From: Acidobacteriota bacterium
GTDB taxonomy: Bacteria; Acidobacteriota; Terriglobia; Acidiferrales; UBA7541
Assembly (NCBI GenBank): GCA_016201215.1
Contig: JACQDH010000213.1
Span: forward strand, 1-32,862
DNA: 32,862 nt
Direction: 5' to 3'
The position numbers and the translations under genes were made by a program. Below the pieces are notes generated by a model. It made no database searches and was not told the origin of the DNA. It saw nothing but the letters and a program-made list of their open reading frames with translations. This document shows, in pieces, positions 1 to 7,259 of this stretch. Numbering within the stretch: the stretch's first letter is position 1; each line of letters starts with the position of its first letter.

Positions 1-176
1 GGCTGCTTCCTCCTCGCCGCCGAAGGAATGCACACGTGAGGTCGCACATGGCCCGGAGCACACCCCAACCCTCTTTCAACAGAAACGCTGGACACTGCCG
101 GTTTTTGTTGCAGCTTCCGACCTGCTGGGGCGTGTGCTAACATCGCAGTGTGGCCAGTGCCCGCCGGAGCTCTTGG

Positions 177-1235
177 ATGCCGACCGCCACGATGAAGGCC
201 CTCCGCAAGATGCGTCCCGAACAAGGCGCGCAGCTCGAGGCCGTAGCCATCCCCAACATCGGGCCTGCCGATGTACTGGTGCGCGTCCGGGCCGCCTCGA
301 TTTGCGGCACCGACCTGCACATCTACGCGTGGGACAAGTGGTCGGCCTCGCGCATCAAGCCGCCGATGACCTTCGGCCACGAATTCTGCGGCACGGTCGA
401 GCGCGTCGGCGAGGCAGTGGAAGGCGTGGCCCCGGGCGATTTCGTCAGCGCGGAGATGCATGTCAACTGCGGCCACTGCCACCAGTGCCGCAACGGCCAG
501 CCGCACGTCTGCCAGAACCTGAAAATCATCGGCATTGATCAGGACGGCTGCTTCGCCGAGTTCGTGTGCATTCCCGGTCGCAACATCTGGAAGATTGACC
601 CCGCCATCCACGAGCACTACGCCGCAGTACTGGACCCGCTGGGCAATGCGGTGCATACCGTACTGGCCGGCCCCATCGCCGGGCAGACGGTCGCGGTGAC
701 GGGCTGCGGTCCGATCGGACTGATGGCCATTGCCGTGGCGAAAGCCTGTGGCTGCGCGGGGCTGTTTGCCACCGAGGTGAACCCGCACCGTCGGGCGCTG
801 GCGCTGAAGATGGGCGCGGACGAGGCACTCGATCCTCTGGCGACCGACGTGGTCGGGCGGGTGCGCGCAGCCACCGGCGGTACCGGTGTGGACGTGCTGC
901 TGGAGATGAGCGGCCACCCGGATGCGATTCACCAGGGTTTCCAGATGCTTCGCGCGGGCGGCCGCGCCTCGCTGCTCGGCGTGTCCTCGCAGCCGGTGAC
1001 GTTTGACCTGGTCGCCGACATCATCTTCAAGGGCGCCACCGTGCAGGGCATCTATGGCCGCAAAATGTTTGAGACTTGGGTGCAAATGACTGCGCTGCTC
1101 AAGGCCGGGCGGCTGAATCTCGAGCCGCTGTTTTCCGAGCGCCTGGGGCTCGACCGCTTCACCGACGCGTTTTCGATGTTACAGGGCGGCCAGGCAGGGA
1201 AGATCCTCTTCTATCCGAACGGTGTCCAGCGCTGA
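177..1235 (+). CDS. tdh: L-threonine 3-dehydrogenase (zinc-dependent MDR family)
   Basis: This enzyme oxidises L-threonine to 2-amino-3-ketobutyrate with NAD+, the first step of threonine breakdown to glycine and acetyl-CoA in the cytoplasm. The catalytic-zinc residues are visible: Cys43 in SICGTD and His68-Glu69 in the GHEF motif. The structural-zinc cysteine cluster NCGHCHQCRNGQPHVC follows, then a Rossmann NAD-binding region with GCGPIGLMA, and IYGRKMFETW near the end, which is typical of Tdh. The length of 352 aa fits the family (about 341-350). I chose the ATG at 177 because GGAG at 166-169 lies 7 nt upstream. The ATG at 192, which starts MKALRKM, aligns best with the family N-terminus and is the alternative. 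The kbl gene downstream catalyses the next step, so the pair forms the classic threonine-degradation unit, here separated by about 200 bp that hold a repeat. Confidence 0.94.
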   Translation: MPTATMKALRKMRPEQGAQLEAVAIPNIGPADVLVRVRAASICGTDLHIYAWDKWSASRIKPPMTFGHEFCGTVERVGEAVEGVAPGDFVSAEMHVNCGHCHQCRNGQPHVCQNLKIIGIDQDGCFAEFVCIPGRNIWKIDPAIHEHYAAVLDPLGNAVHTVLAGPIAGQTVAVTGCGPIGLMAIAVAKACGCAGLFATEVNPHRRALALKMGADEALDPLATDVVGRVRAATGGTGVDVLLEMSGHPDAIHQGFQMLRAGGRASLLGVSSQPVTFDLVADIIFKGATVQGIYGRKMFETWVQMTALLKAGRLNLEPLFSERLGLDRFTDAFSMLQGGQAGKILFYPNGVQR

Positions 1236-1272
1236 ACGCGCGCCGTGCTTCGCCGGCAACCATGGCCAGTGC

Positions 1273-1400
1273 TGTCATCCTGGAAAAGTTCTGTCATCCC
1301 GAGCGAAGCGAGGGATCTTTCAGCGGGATTCCTCGCGGAGTTTATCCTGAGCCCTTCGCTTGCGCTCAGGACAAGCTTCGTGGAGGGCTCGCCATGACCG
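1273..1400. repeat. Intergenic 'HPERSE'-type repeat element between tdh and kbl
   Basis: This stretch carries TGTCATCC twice (1273 and 1292), then CCGAGCGAAGCGAGGGATCT (1298-1317). Next comes a short hairpin, CCTGAGC (1346-1352) paired with GCTCAGG (1364-1370), and the element ends near GGCTCGCCATGACC. Translated, it gives the spurious peptide strings CHPERSEGS and PEPFACAQDKL, which I recall as hallmarks of dispersed intergenic repeats in soil Acidobacteria and other metagenome assemblies. It is probably not coding. It sits in the only sizeable gap between two functionally linked genes. Its boundaries are approximate. Confidence 0.6.
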
Positions 1401-1439
1401 GCGCGTTCTTAGATTCCTTGCATGATGTGGGGAGGAAGC

Positions 1440-2639
1440 ATGACCACGGCCACGCGTAATCCGCTCTCTTACCTTCACAACCAGATCGAAGACTTGAAGG
1501 CCAAGGGCCTCCACTTCCGCCTGCGCGTGCTCGAAACCGAGCAGAGGCCGGTGGCCAGCTTCGACGGCAAAGAGGTGATCAATCTCAGCTCGAACAACTA
1601 CCTGGGCCTGACCACGCACCGCGGCCTGCGCAAGGCGGCGCTGGAAGCCATCCGCAAGTGGGGTGTAGGTTCGGGCGCGGTGCGCACCATCGCCGGCACG
1701 ATGCAGATCCACATGGAGCTCGAAGAGCAGATCGCGCGCTTCAAGAACACCGAAGCGTGCGTCGTCTTCCAGTCCGGCTTCACCGCCAACGCGGGCACGG
1801 TGGCCGCCATCCTGGGCAAGGACGACCTGATCATCTCCGATGAGCTGAACCACGCCTCCATCATCGACGGCTGCCGGCTCTCCAAGGCCACGATAAGAAT
1901 CTTCAAGCACAAAGACGTTGCCGATGGCGAGCGCATTTGCAAGGAGACCGAAAACTGGGCCGGTCGCAAGCTGCTGATCACCGACGGCGTGTTTTCTATG
2001 GATGGCGACATCGCGCCGCTGCCGCAGCTCTGCGACCTGGCCGAGAAGTACAACTGCATCATGATGGTGGACGACGCGCACGCCTCGGGCGTGCTCGGCC
2101 GCGGGGGTCGCGGCACCGTGGACCATCTCGGCTGCCACGGCCGCGTGGACATCCAGGTCGGCACGCTCAGCAAGGCCATTGGCGCGATGGGCGGCTACGT
2201 CTGCGGCTCGCGCGAGTTGATCGATTGGCTCTACCATCGCGGGCGGCCGTTCCTCTTCTCCACCTCGCACCCGCCCTCGATCACCGCCACCTGCCAGGCC
2301 GCCTTTGCCCTGCTCGATTCGCCCGAGGGCGAGCGGCTCATCAAGAAGCTCTGGGCCAACACCAAGTTCTTCAAGCGGCGGCTAAAACAACTCGGCTTCA
2401 GCACCGGTGCTAGCGAGACGCCCATCACGCCGATCCACGTGGGCGAGGCTGCTAAAGCGTTCGAATTCTCCCGGCGACTGTTTGAGGCCGGCGTCTATGC
2501 CCCGGCGGTGGGCTACCCTACGGTCGCGGAAGGCAAGGCGCGCCTCCGCGCCATCGTGACTGCCACGCACAAACGCGCGGAGCTGGAGTGTGCGGCCCAG
2601 ATCCTGGCCGAGGTGGGGAAGAGCCTAGGCATCGTCTAG
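1440..2639 (+). CDS. kbl: Glycine C-acetyltransferase (2-amino-3-ketobutyrate CoA ligase)
   Basis: This PLP enzyme cleaves 2-amino-3-ketobutyrate with CoA to glycine and acetyl-CoA, completing the threonine route begun by Tdh. It belongs to the alpha-oxoamine synthase family. Visible hallmarks are the substrate/PLP region NLSSNNYLGL near residue 45, GSGAVRTIAGT, the DDAHASG motif that contacts PLP, and TLSKAIGAMGG, in which Lys245 should form the Schiff base. The 399-aa length matches the family (about 398). The ATG at 1440 is preceded by GGAGG at 1431-1435. An in-frame ATG at 1422 lies inside the leader and has no such site. The stop codon is TAG. A terminator-like hairpin follows about 70 nt downstream. 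Confidence 0.95.
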   Translation: MTTATRNPLSYLHNQIEDLKAKGLHFRLRVLETEQRPVASFDGKEVINLSSNNYLGLTTHRGLRKAALEAIRKWGVGSGAVRTIAGTMQIHMELEEQIARFKNTEACVVFQSGFTANAGTVAAILGKDDLIISDELNHASIIDGCRLSKATIRIFKHKDVADGERICKETENWAGRKLLITDGVFSMDGDIAPLPQLCDLAEKYNCIMMVDDAHASGVLGRGGRGTVDHLGCHGRVDIQVGTLSKAIGAMGGYVCGSRELIDWLYHRGRPFLFSTSHPPSITATCQAAFALLDSPEGERLIKKLWANTKFFKRRLKQLGFSTGASETPITPIHVGEAAKAFEFSRRLFEAGVYAPAVGYPTVAEGKARLRAIVTATHKRAELECAAQILAEVGKSLGIV

Positions 2640-2708
2640 AGGGGCCTTTATGGCCTTACAGGGCGCCTTGGGAGCGTCTTTGGGAGTCCGCCCTATCAGA
2701 AGAGGCCA

Positions 2709-2735
2709 ACCGGGGAGGGTACTCCCGGTAGTTTC
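2709..2735 (+). terminator. Probable terminator of kbl
   Basis: ACCGGGGAG (2709-2717) pairs with CTCCCGGT (2722-2729) with one bulged G and a GGTA loop. The stem is followed by the T-containing AGTTTCTCC. It lies about 70 nt after the kbl stop. The T-tract is weak, so confidence is moderate. Confidence 0.4.
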
Positions 2736-3355
2736 TCCTCACTTCGTCACCTCTTGCTCCTAGCTGTTCCCCCGTCCTGGTGCCCCCACCTGACTATTCT
2801 GCTCAAAACAAATGCATTAAGGCCTTGGCGCGGTGCTTGCTCCTTTGGAAGAGCGTCCAGAGTAAGGGATAGCAGACTGCGCTCACTTGTACGCGCCCAC
2901 AAATGGCCCTGCCTATTCAGGAGAGCGGTCGCCGAGGGGCCAATTTCACCGCGCTGGGTCGGGACGGGATGCCGCGTTGTCCGCCAACAGGCCGGTTTCT
3001 TAGCCGATCGGAGTCGGCCAGTGCGAAAGCGGTGACGCCCGGATCGTCGAGGCGGCTTTGGACACGGATACGAGCACCGGGATGGTTCCACGAGTCCGTG
3101 ACCAACGGGTTTATCCGTTGGACTTCTTGGCGGCGAGAGCATAGCCTGTGAGATGCGAGCCTGTATTGCCCTCAGGGGTCGTAGAGGCCTCTCGTGGGGT
3201 CCGAACCAAGCTCAGGAATCTGACAAGAAAAAGAAACTGCGCTCGGCAACCTCGTTTCGCTGCGCGGGCCGCTCTTCAAGACGTCCCCGAATCCGACCCT
3301 TGCCGCAAGCAAGGTGCGCAAGCGTTCCTAACCCAATCTGCTGCACGCAAAAACC

Positions 3356-3396
3356 TCGGGCCGGGGCGGAGTAGTTGCCTCGGCCCGAATCTTTTT
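3356..3396. terminator. Bidirectional terminator-like hairpin upstream of the lipoprotein gene
   Basis: TCGGGCCG (3356-3363) pairs perfectly with CGGCCCGA (3381-3388). On the plus strand the stem is followed by ATCTTTTTC. On the minus strand it is followed by GGTTTTTGCG. T-runs on both sides suggest termination in both directions. No gene ends just before it on either strand. Confidence 0.55.
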
Positions 3397-3630
3397 CATC
3401 GGTGATTGGTTGCAACCCTTCACGGCTGCCCGCGCTCTCCGATTCGTTTTCGTGCGCGGAATCGCGGCGGCCTGAGATTCGAGTAAGCCCCGCAAATTTT
3501 TCCACCCACGAGCGTGAAAATGCGTTAGCCTGATTGGGCGCGGGGTCCCTTTTTTCGGCGGCAACCCTTGGCCGAGGAGTTGTATCCCATAGGCGGTCGC
3601 GTCGAAATTGTCTCAGGGGGAGCGTGGGAA

Positions 3631-5037
3631 ATGTGCGGGTCTCGCCTGCTAACCTCTCTTTTCTTGCTGAGTCTTGCCTGGATCGCCGGGTGCAGCGGCG
3701 GGGGTCAATTCCAGACGCCGCCGCCTCCGCCGCCGGGGTCAGCCCCGGTCAGCCTGACGATGACCGATACGCCGCCGGTGGGCGTGACCGTGCTGTCGTT
3801 TCAGATTCCCGTGACGGGAGCAGTGCTCAATCCGGGCAGCGTCTCGCTCGTCAACACGCCCACGACGATTGATTTCAAGCGCCTGGAGACCGAGAACGCA
3901 TACCTGAGCACAACGAACGTCCCCGCGGGCACCTACAGCGGCCTGACTCTCAGCCTGGGCAATCCGATCCTGACCTTCAAGAACGACACCGGCGCAGCCA
4001 TCGCAGCTTGCCCGAACACGCAGGTCTGCCAGGTCACGCCCTCGCCGCCCGTTCTGACCAACCTGATCCTGACCCCCGCGCCGCTTTTCCCGTTCACCGT
4101 CAGCCCCGACACGCCAGCGGGATTCCAGGTGGACATCAACATCAACAACGTCCTGACCACCACGATGTCACTGGACTTTACCGCGCCGGGAGCGGTGACG
4201 CTCACCGCGCTGCCCTCGGTGCCGCCTACGGGGCAATTCACGGCGATTGAAGACCTGATCGGCCAAGTCACCGCCAAGGACGCCGTCAACAGCCAGTTCA
4301 CCCTGCAGACTTCTCTGGGGCCGCTGGTGGTCAAGGTAGACAGCAACACTCTCTTTCAAGACTTCCTCGATGGCGGGTGCTCTTCGGCGAATTTCGCGTG
4401 CGTGCTGGTGGACCAGATTGTCGGAGTCGATGCCGTGTTGCTGGGCAGCGGGACGCTGCGGGCCAAGCGGGTCGAACTGAAGGATAGCAACGTCAGCGAG
4501 CCCGAAGTCGAAGGCGTGATCTTCGCGGTGGATAGCGGCTCGCAATTCCGCATGGTGGTCAGCGAGGTGGTCCCGGGCGTCAGCGGGCTCAGCGTGGGCA
4601 TCGTAGCCACCGTCGTCGTCAGTCCCACCACCAGCTTCAACATCGACAACGAGGGTCAGAACACCGGCAGCTTCGCCTTCAACTCCTCGAACGACCTACT
4701 GGTGGGCCAGGAGGTCCAGGTGAAGCGGCTCTCCACCTCTTTGGGCACGACGCTCAATGCGGGCCGGGTGCGCCTGCGCGCGTCGCGATTTACCCCGAAA
4801 ATCGCCTCCATCAATGCGCCGATCCTGACCTTCACGGTCAACACTCTCCCAGCACTGTTCACCGTCGCGGGGATCGCCACCGTCACGGTGCAGACCTCGG
4901 CGCAAACCCAGTTTGCCGGAAACGCCAGCAGCTTTAGCCAACTTGCCGTGGGCAACACGGTTTCGCTCCGCGGCCAGCTTTTCCGCAACGGGGCGAATCC
5001 GCCCGTGCTGGTGACGAGCAAAGTCCTCAAGCGCTGA
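3631..5037 (+). CDS. DUF4382/DUF5666-type secreted lipoprotein
   Basis: This is a 468-aa predicted lipoprotein. Residues 1-20 form a signal peptide, and the lipobox I18-A19-G20-C21 gives the lipidated Cys21. A proline-rich linker with PPPPPP follows. The next part resembles DUF4382: it begins VSLTMTDTPPVGV and has the VPAGTYSGLTLSL motif typical of that fold. From about residue 210 there are repeated beta-rich segments with GQVTAKD, VEGVIFAVD and VGNTVSLRG patterns, like DUF5666 modules. The role of these domains is unknown, and surface or outer-membrane beta-sandwich structure is inferred. The ATG at 3631 was chosen because it begins the signal peptide and has GGGGGAG at 3616-3622. An upstream in-frame start at 3568 would bury the signal peptide. 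Terminator-like hairpins on both sides make it look monocistronic. Confidence 0.8.
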   Translation: MCGSRLLTSLFLLSLAWIAGCSGGGQFQTPPPPPPGSAPVSLTMTDTPPVGVTVLSFQIPVTGAVLNPGSVSLVNTPTTIDFKRLETENAYLSTTNVPAGTYSGLTLSLGNPILTFKNDTGAAIAACPNTQVCQVTPSPPVLTNLILTPAPLFPFTVSPDTPAGFQVDININNVLTTTMSLDFTAPGAVTLTALPSVPPTGQFTAIEDLIGQVTAKDAVNSQFTLQTSLGPLVVKVDSNTLFQDFLDGGCSSANFACVLVDQIVGVDAVLLGSGTLRAKRVELKDSNVSEPEVEGVIFAVDSGSQFRMVVSEVVPGVSGLSVGIVATVVVSPTTSFNIDNEGQNTGSFAFNSSNDLLVGQEVQVKRLSTSLGTTLNAGRVRLRASRFTPKIASINAPILTFTVNTLPALFTVAGIATVTVQTSAQTQFAGNASSFSQLAVGNTVSLRGQLFRNGANPPVLVTSKVLKR

Positions 5038-5075
5038 GCACGTTCGTGGCGCCCGCGTCGCCTGCTAAGAAATTC

Positions 5076-5107
5076 GGGCCGGGGCAATTAGACTGCCCCG
5101 GCCCTTT
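5076..5107. terminator. Strong terminator between convergent genes
   Basis: GGGCCGGGGCA (5076-5086) pairs perfectly over 11 bp with TGCCCCGGCCC (5094-5104), leaving a 7-nt loop. It is followed by TTTGGG on the plus strand and by GAATTTCTT on the minus strand. It lies between the stops of the lipoprotein (5037, plus) and the anti-sigma gene (5122, minus), so it can serve both. Confidence 0.75.
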
Positions 5108-5121
5108 GGGTTCGGGATTAA

Positions 5122-6420
5122 CTAGAGCGCTGGCGCCTGCGCGGGAGCCATCGCCTGCTGGCGCGCACCCCGGTAAATGGCCAGGGTCAAGGCCCCCAGC
5201 CCCCAGAGAAGGACCGCGAGCCAGACGAACCAGCCAAGGAACGGGATCACTCCAAGCACGCGAATCACAAGCAATCCCAGCGCTAAGCGAGCAATGACTT
5301 CGCCGGTTCCCGCGGAGGGGCCAAGCAATTGCTCGCCGAGCCAGGTCCCGACGAACACTTGTGAAGCGTAGAGGGCGGGCGCAAAAAGCATCAAGACAAC
5401 GAGCCCTCCGGCCAGCCCGATGACAAGCAGAAGCACCGAAACACACGCCAGAATTAGCGCGCTAACCGCGGCGATGCTGCCCACGGCGAACGACATCCCG
5501 TAGCGACGGCTGGATCGCACCACGTCGGCGAAAAATCCCGGAACCAGCGAGGCAATCAGCACCCCAAAGAGGAATGCAACACCCCATCGCAGGGCCAGCC
5601 CGATATAGAAGCGAGGCTTGGTGTAATCCGGGCGATGGCTGACGATCTTGACCTCGAGCGGGCTGGCGAGCTTGGCCTGGGGCGACACCTCGGGCTGGCG
5701 CGCTCCCTGGTAAGTGGCCTTGCCGGCGATCTCCGCGCTCGGGCCGATCGTTAGGCGGTCGCTCGCCACCCGCGCGTTTCCGCCAATGAATCCGTTCAGC
5801 ACGCTCTTGCCGATAAAGCCGAGCAGATCGCGGTTCATTCGGCCATCGAGCGAGGCGTCGCCCGCGAACAATATCATCCCGCCGCCCGCCCGCGACTTGG
5901 AATCAAACTCGACGCTTCCCGCGAAGGCGGTCACGTTTTTCGCCACCGGGCCCGTGAGCGTGAGCATATTGGCGAAAGCGCGTACATTACCATCCACCTG
6001 GCCGTTAATGCGCACCATCTGCGAAAAGCTGATCACATCGCCGGTAATATGCCCGTTGATGGTCAGGCTTTGGCAGAAGACGATCAGGTCGCCGTCCACG
6101 GTGCCGTCAATGCGTGCCGTGCCCGCGGCCACGATTAAATCGTTGTGGACCGTTTGCCCGACGGGCAGCGTGTAGACGTGCACGTGTTTGGTCTCCGCTG
6201 CGCCTGCTGACGGCGGCAGAGCGAGCGCCGCCAGGAACGTACCCAGCACCTCTTCTTCCACCAGCGCCTGCGTGAGCAGGCGGGATTCGCGCTCGAGCGC
6301 GCGCAGCAGTGCGCGGCATTCCGCGCAGCTCTCAGCGTGCGCCGAAAGTTCCAGCGCCCGCGGGCGCTCCAATTGCCCCTCGAGATAGAGCAGGCAGGTC
6401 ATTTCATCGAAGTGGGTCAT
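5122..6420 (-). CDS. Zinc-finger anti-sigma factor fused to bactofilin-like and multi-pass membrane domains
   Basis: This 432-aa protein is the likely partner of the ECF sigma factor encoded just upstream. Residues 1-40 form an anti-sigma zinc-finger domain with the H28-x3-C32-x2-C35 motif (zf-HC2 type). Roughly residues 85-235 are short repeated beta-strands of the DGDLIVF, GDVISFS and GNVRAFA kind, as in polymer-forming (bactofilin-like) beta-helices. From about residue 265 to 420 there are several hydrophobic stretches consistent with four or more membrane helices, and the tail is short and Ala/Pro-rich. The start ATG overlaps the sigma stop in an ATGA, which implies translational coupling. 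I infer that the membrane part anchors the protein, while the beta-helix may sense or polymerise. What signal it detects is unknown. The stop is TAG. Confidence 0.82.
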   Translation of the reverse strand: MTHFDEMTCLLYLEGQLERPRALELSAHAESCAECRALLRALERESRLLTQALVEEEVLGTFLAALALPPSAGAAETKHVHVYTLPVGQTVHNDLIVAAGTARIDGTVDGDLIVFCQSLTINGHITGDVISFSQMVRINGQVDGNVRAFANMLTLTGPVAKNVTAFAGSVEFDSKSRAGGGMILFAGDASLDGRMNRDLLGFIGKSVLNGFIGGNARVASDRLTIGPSAEIAGKATYQGARQPEVSPQAKLASPLEVKIVSHRPDYTKPRFYIGLALRWGVAFLFGVLIASLVPGFFADVVRSSRRYGMSFAVGSIAAVSALILACVSVLLLVIGLAGGLVVLMLFAPALYASQVFVGTWLGEQLLGPSAGTGEVIARLALGLLVIRVLGVIPFLGWFVWLAVLLWGLGALTLAIYRGARQQAMAPAQAPAL

Positions 6421-7028
6421 GGGCTCCCTCCTGCGGCGCGTCCCGCAGCGCCGCGCTGGCCCAGCGCTTCGCGCAACTGATGGCGAGCGCGCAGCAGCAC
6501 CACGCCGACAAAGGCGCGGCGCACGCCCAGAGAGTCAGCAATTTCGTCGTAACTCATGTCCGCGTGGTAGCGCAGCACCAGCGCCATGCGCGCCCGCGCG
6601 GGCAGGCTGGCCAGCGCCCGGCGCACTTCCTGGCTGGTGCGCTGCTCGACCAGACGCTCGAGCTGGCTGGGATCGGGATGCTCGAGCGGCAGGTCTTCCA
6701 CGTCGCTGGTTTCGAGGTCCTGCCGGATGCGCCGCCGGCGCAGGATGTCCCAGCAGTGGTTGGTGGCCACCTTGTAGAGCCAGGCACTGAACGGCCGGCT
6801 GGGGTCGTACTGGTCGAGCCTTGCCCGCACCTTCAAGAAAATCTCCATGGTGGCGTCCTCGGCGTCTTCGCGCGAGGGCAATGCCCGGCGGCAGAAGCGG
6901 AAGATGGCCGCGGCGTACTGGCGGTAGAGCTCTCCCCAGGCGTCGGAATTCCCACTCCGGGCCCGGGAGATCGCGTCGGAGATCTCGGCGGCGCTCATCC
7001 CTTCCGGCCGTTTCCGTGCATCCACCAT
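6417..7028 (-). CDS. ECF-family RNA polymerase sigma factor
   Basis: This 203-aa protein has the two-domain layout of group 4 (ECF) sigma factors. Region 2 lies at about residues 29-100, including AWGELYRQY, DAEDATMEIFLKV and the -10-recognition helix WLYKVATNHCWDILRRR. Region 4 lies at about 140-190, with LPARARMALVLRYHADMSYDEIADSLGV forming the helix-turn-helix that reads the -35 box. It directs polymerase to a regulon that cannot be deduced from this window. The gene overlaps the anti-sigma gene by 4 nt, the usual pairing, so its activity is probably held in check by that membrane protein. The ATG at 7028 gives the family length. Longer in-frame starts up to 7163 have no ribosome binding site or family similarity, and the ATG of MSAAEI, 30 nt downstream, is the alternative. 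Confidence 0.9.
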   Translation of the reverse strand: MVDARKRPEGMSAAEISDAISRARSGNSDAWGELYRQYAAAIFRFCRRALPSREDAEDATMEIFLKVRARLDQYDPSRPFSAWLYKVATNHCWDILRRRRIRQDLETSDVEDLPLEHPDPSQLERLVEQRTSQEVRRALASLPARARMALVLRYHADMSYDEIADSLGVRRAFVGVVLLRARHQLREALGQRGAAGRAAGGSP

Positions 7029-7200
7029 GTGATACGCACCGCCTAGGAAAGAACTTACACCCAAATTAATGGGAGGCAGAGACAAAGCATTCCTGCCCTC
7101 GCTGTGGTTTCGCCTGGATGAAACTTCGCCTTGCCAAAGCAGGGTCCCTTTGGGGGAAAACACTTTAGCAGGGTTGGCTTCGGGAGGGGAGCAGGATTGG

Positions 7201-7240
7201 ATAGAGAGAGGCCGACCCTCGTGGGCCGGCCTCTCTCTAT
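7201..7240 (-). terminator. Perfect 14-bp hairpin after the TonB-dependent receptor
   Basis: ATAGAGAGAGGCCG (7201-7214) pairs perfectly with CGGCCTCTCTCTAT (7227-7240). The 12-nt loop can itself form a small CCC/GGG pairing. It lies 20 nt beyond the receptor's natural stop codon at 7260. It has no clear T-tract on either strand, so it may be a terminator or a 3'-end stabilising structure. Confidence 0.5.
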
Positions 7241-7259
7241 AGGTTCTACTCGATGCGTT

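Larger units (their letters stand above)
2640..3630. other. Long intergenic stretch without a convincing gene
   Basis: Nearly 1 kb separates kbl from the lipoprotein gene. Short open frames exist on both strands, but they are arginine-, proline- and serine-rich, lack good ribosome binding sites and show no family motif. The stretch holds three hairpins: one just after kbl (2709-2729), a perfect 7-bp stem at 3102-3121 (CCAACGG/CCGTTGG), and a terminator-like hairpin at 3356-3388 flanked by T-runs on both strands. A terminator with no gene in front of it leaves room for a non-coding RNA or a decayed gene between about 2740 and 3350. I could not match it to tmRNA, RNase P RNA, SRP RNA or 6S RNA. 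Confidence 0.5.

Noticed and set aside
1320-2270. Long open frame on the minus strand opposite kbl
   Set aside because: It is antisense to a clear PLP enzyme, has no family motif and reflects the GC-rich codon pattern of kbl.
3033-3138. Peptide-like frame (GDARIVEAALDTDTS onwards) in the gap after kbl
   Set aside because: It is only about 35 codons long, has no start and is closed upstream by a stop. No family was recognised.
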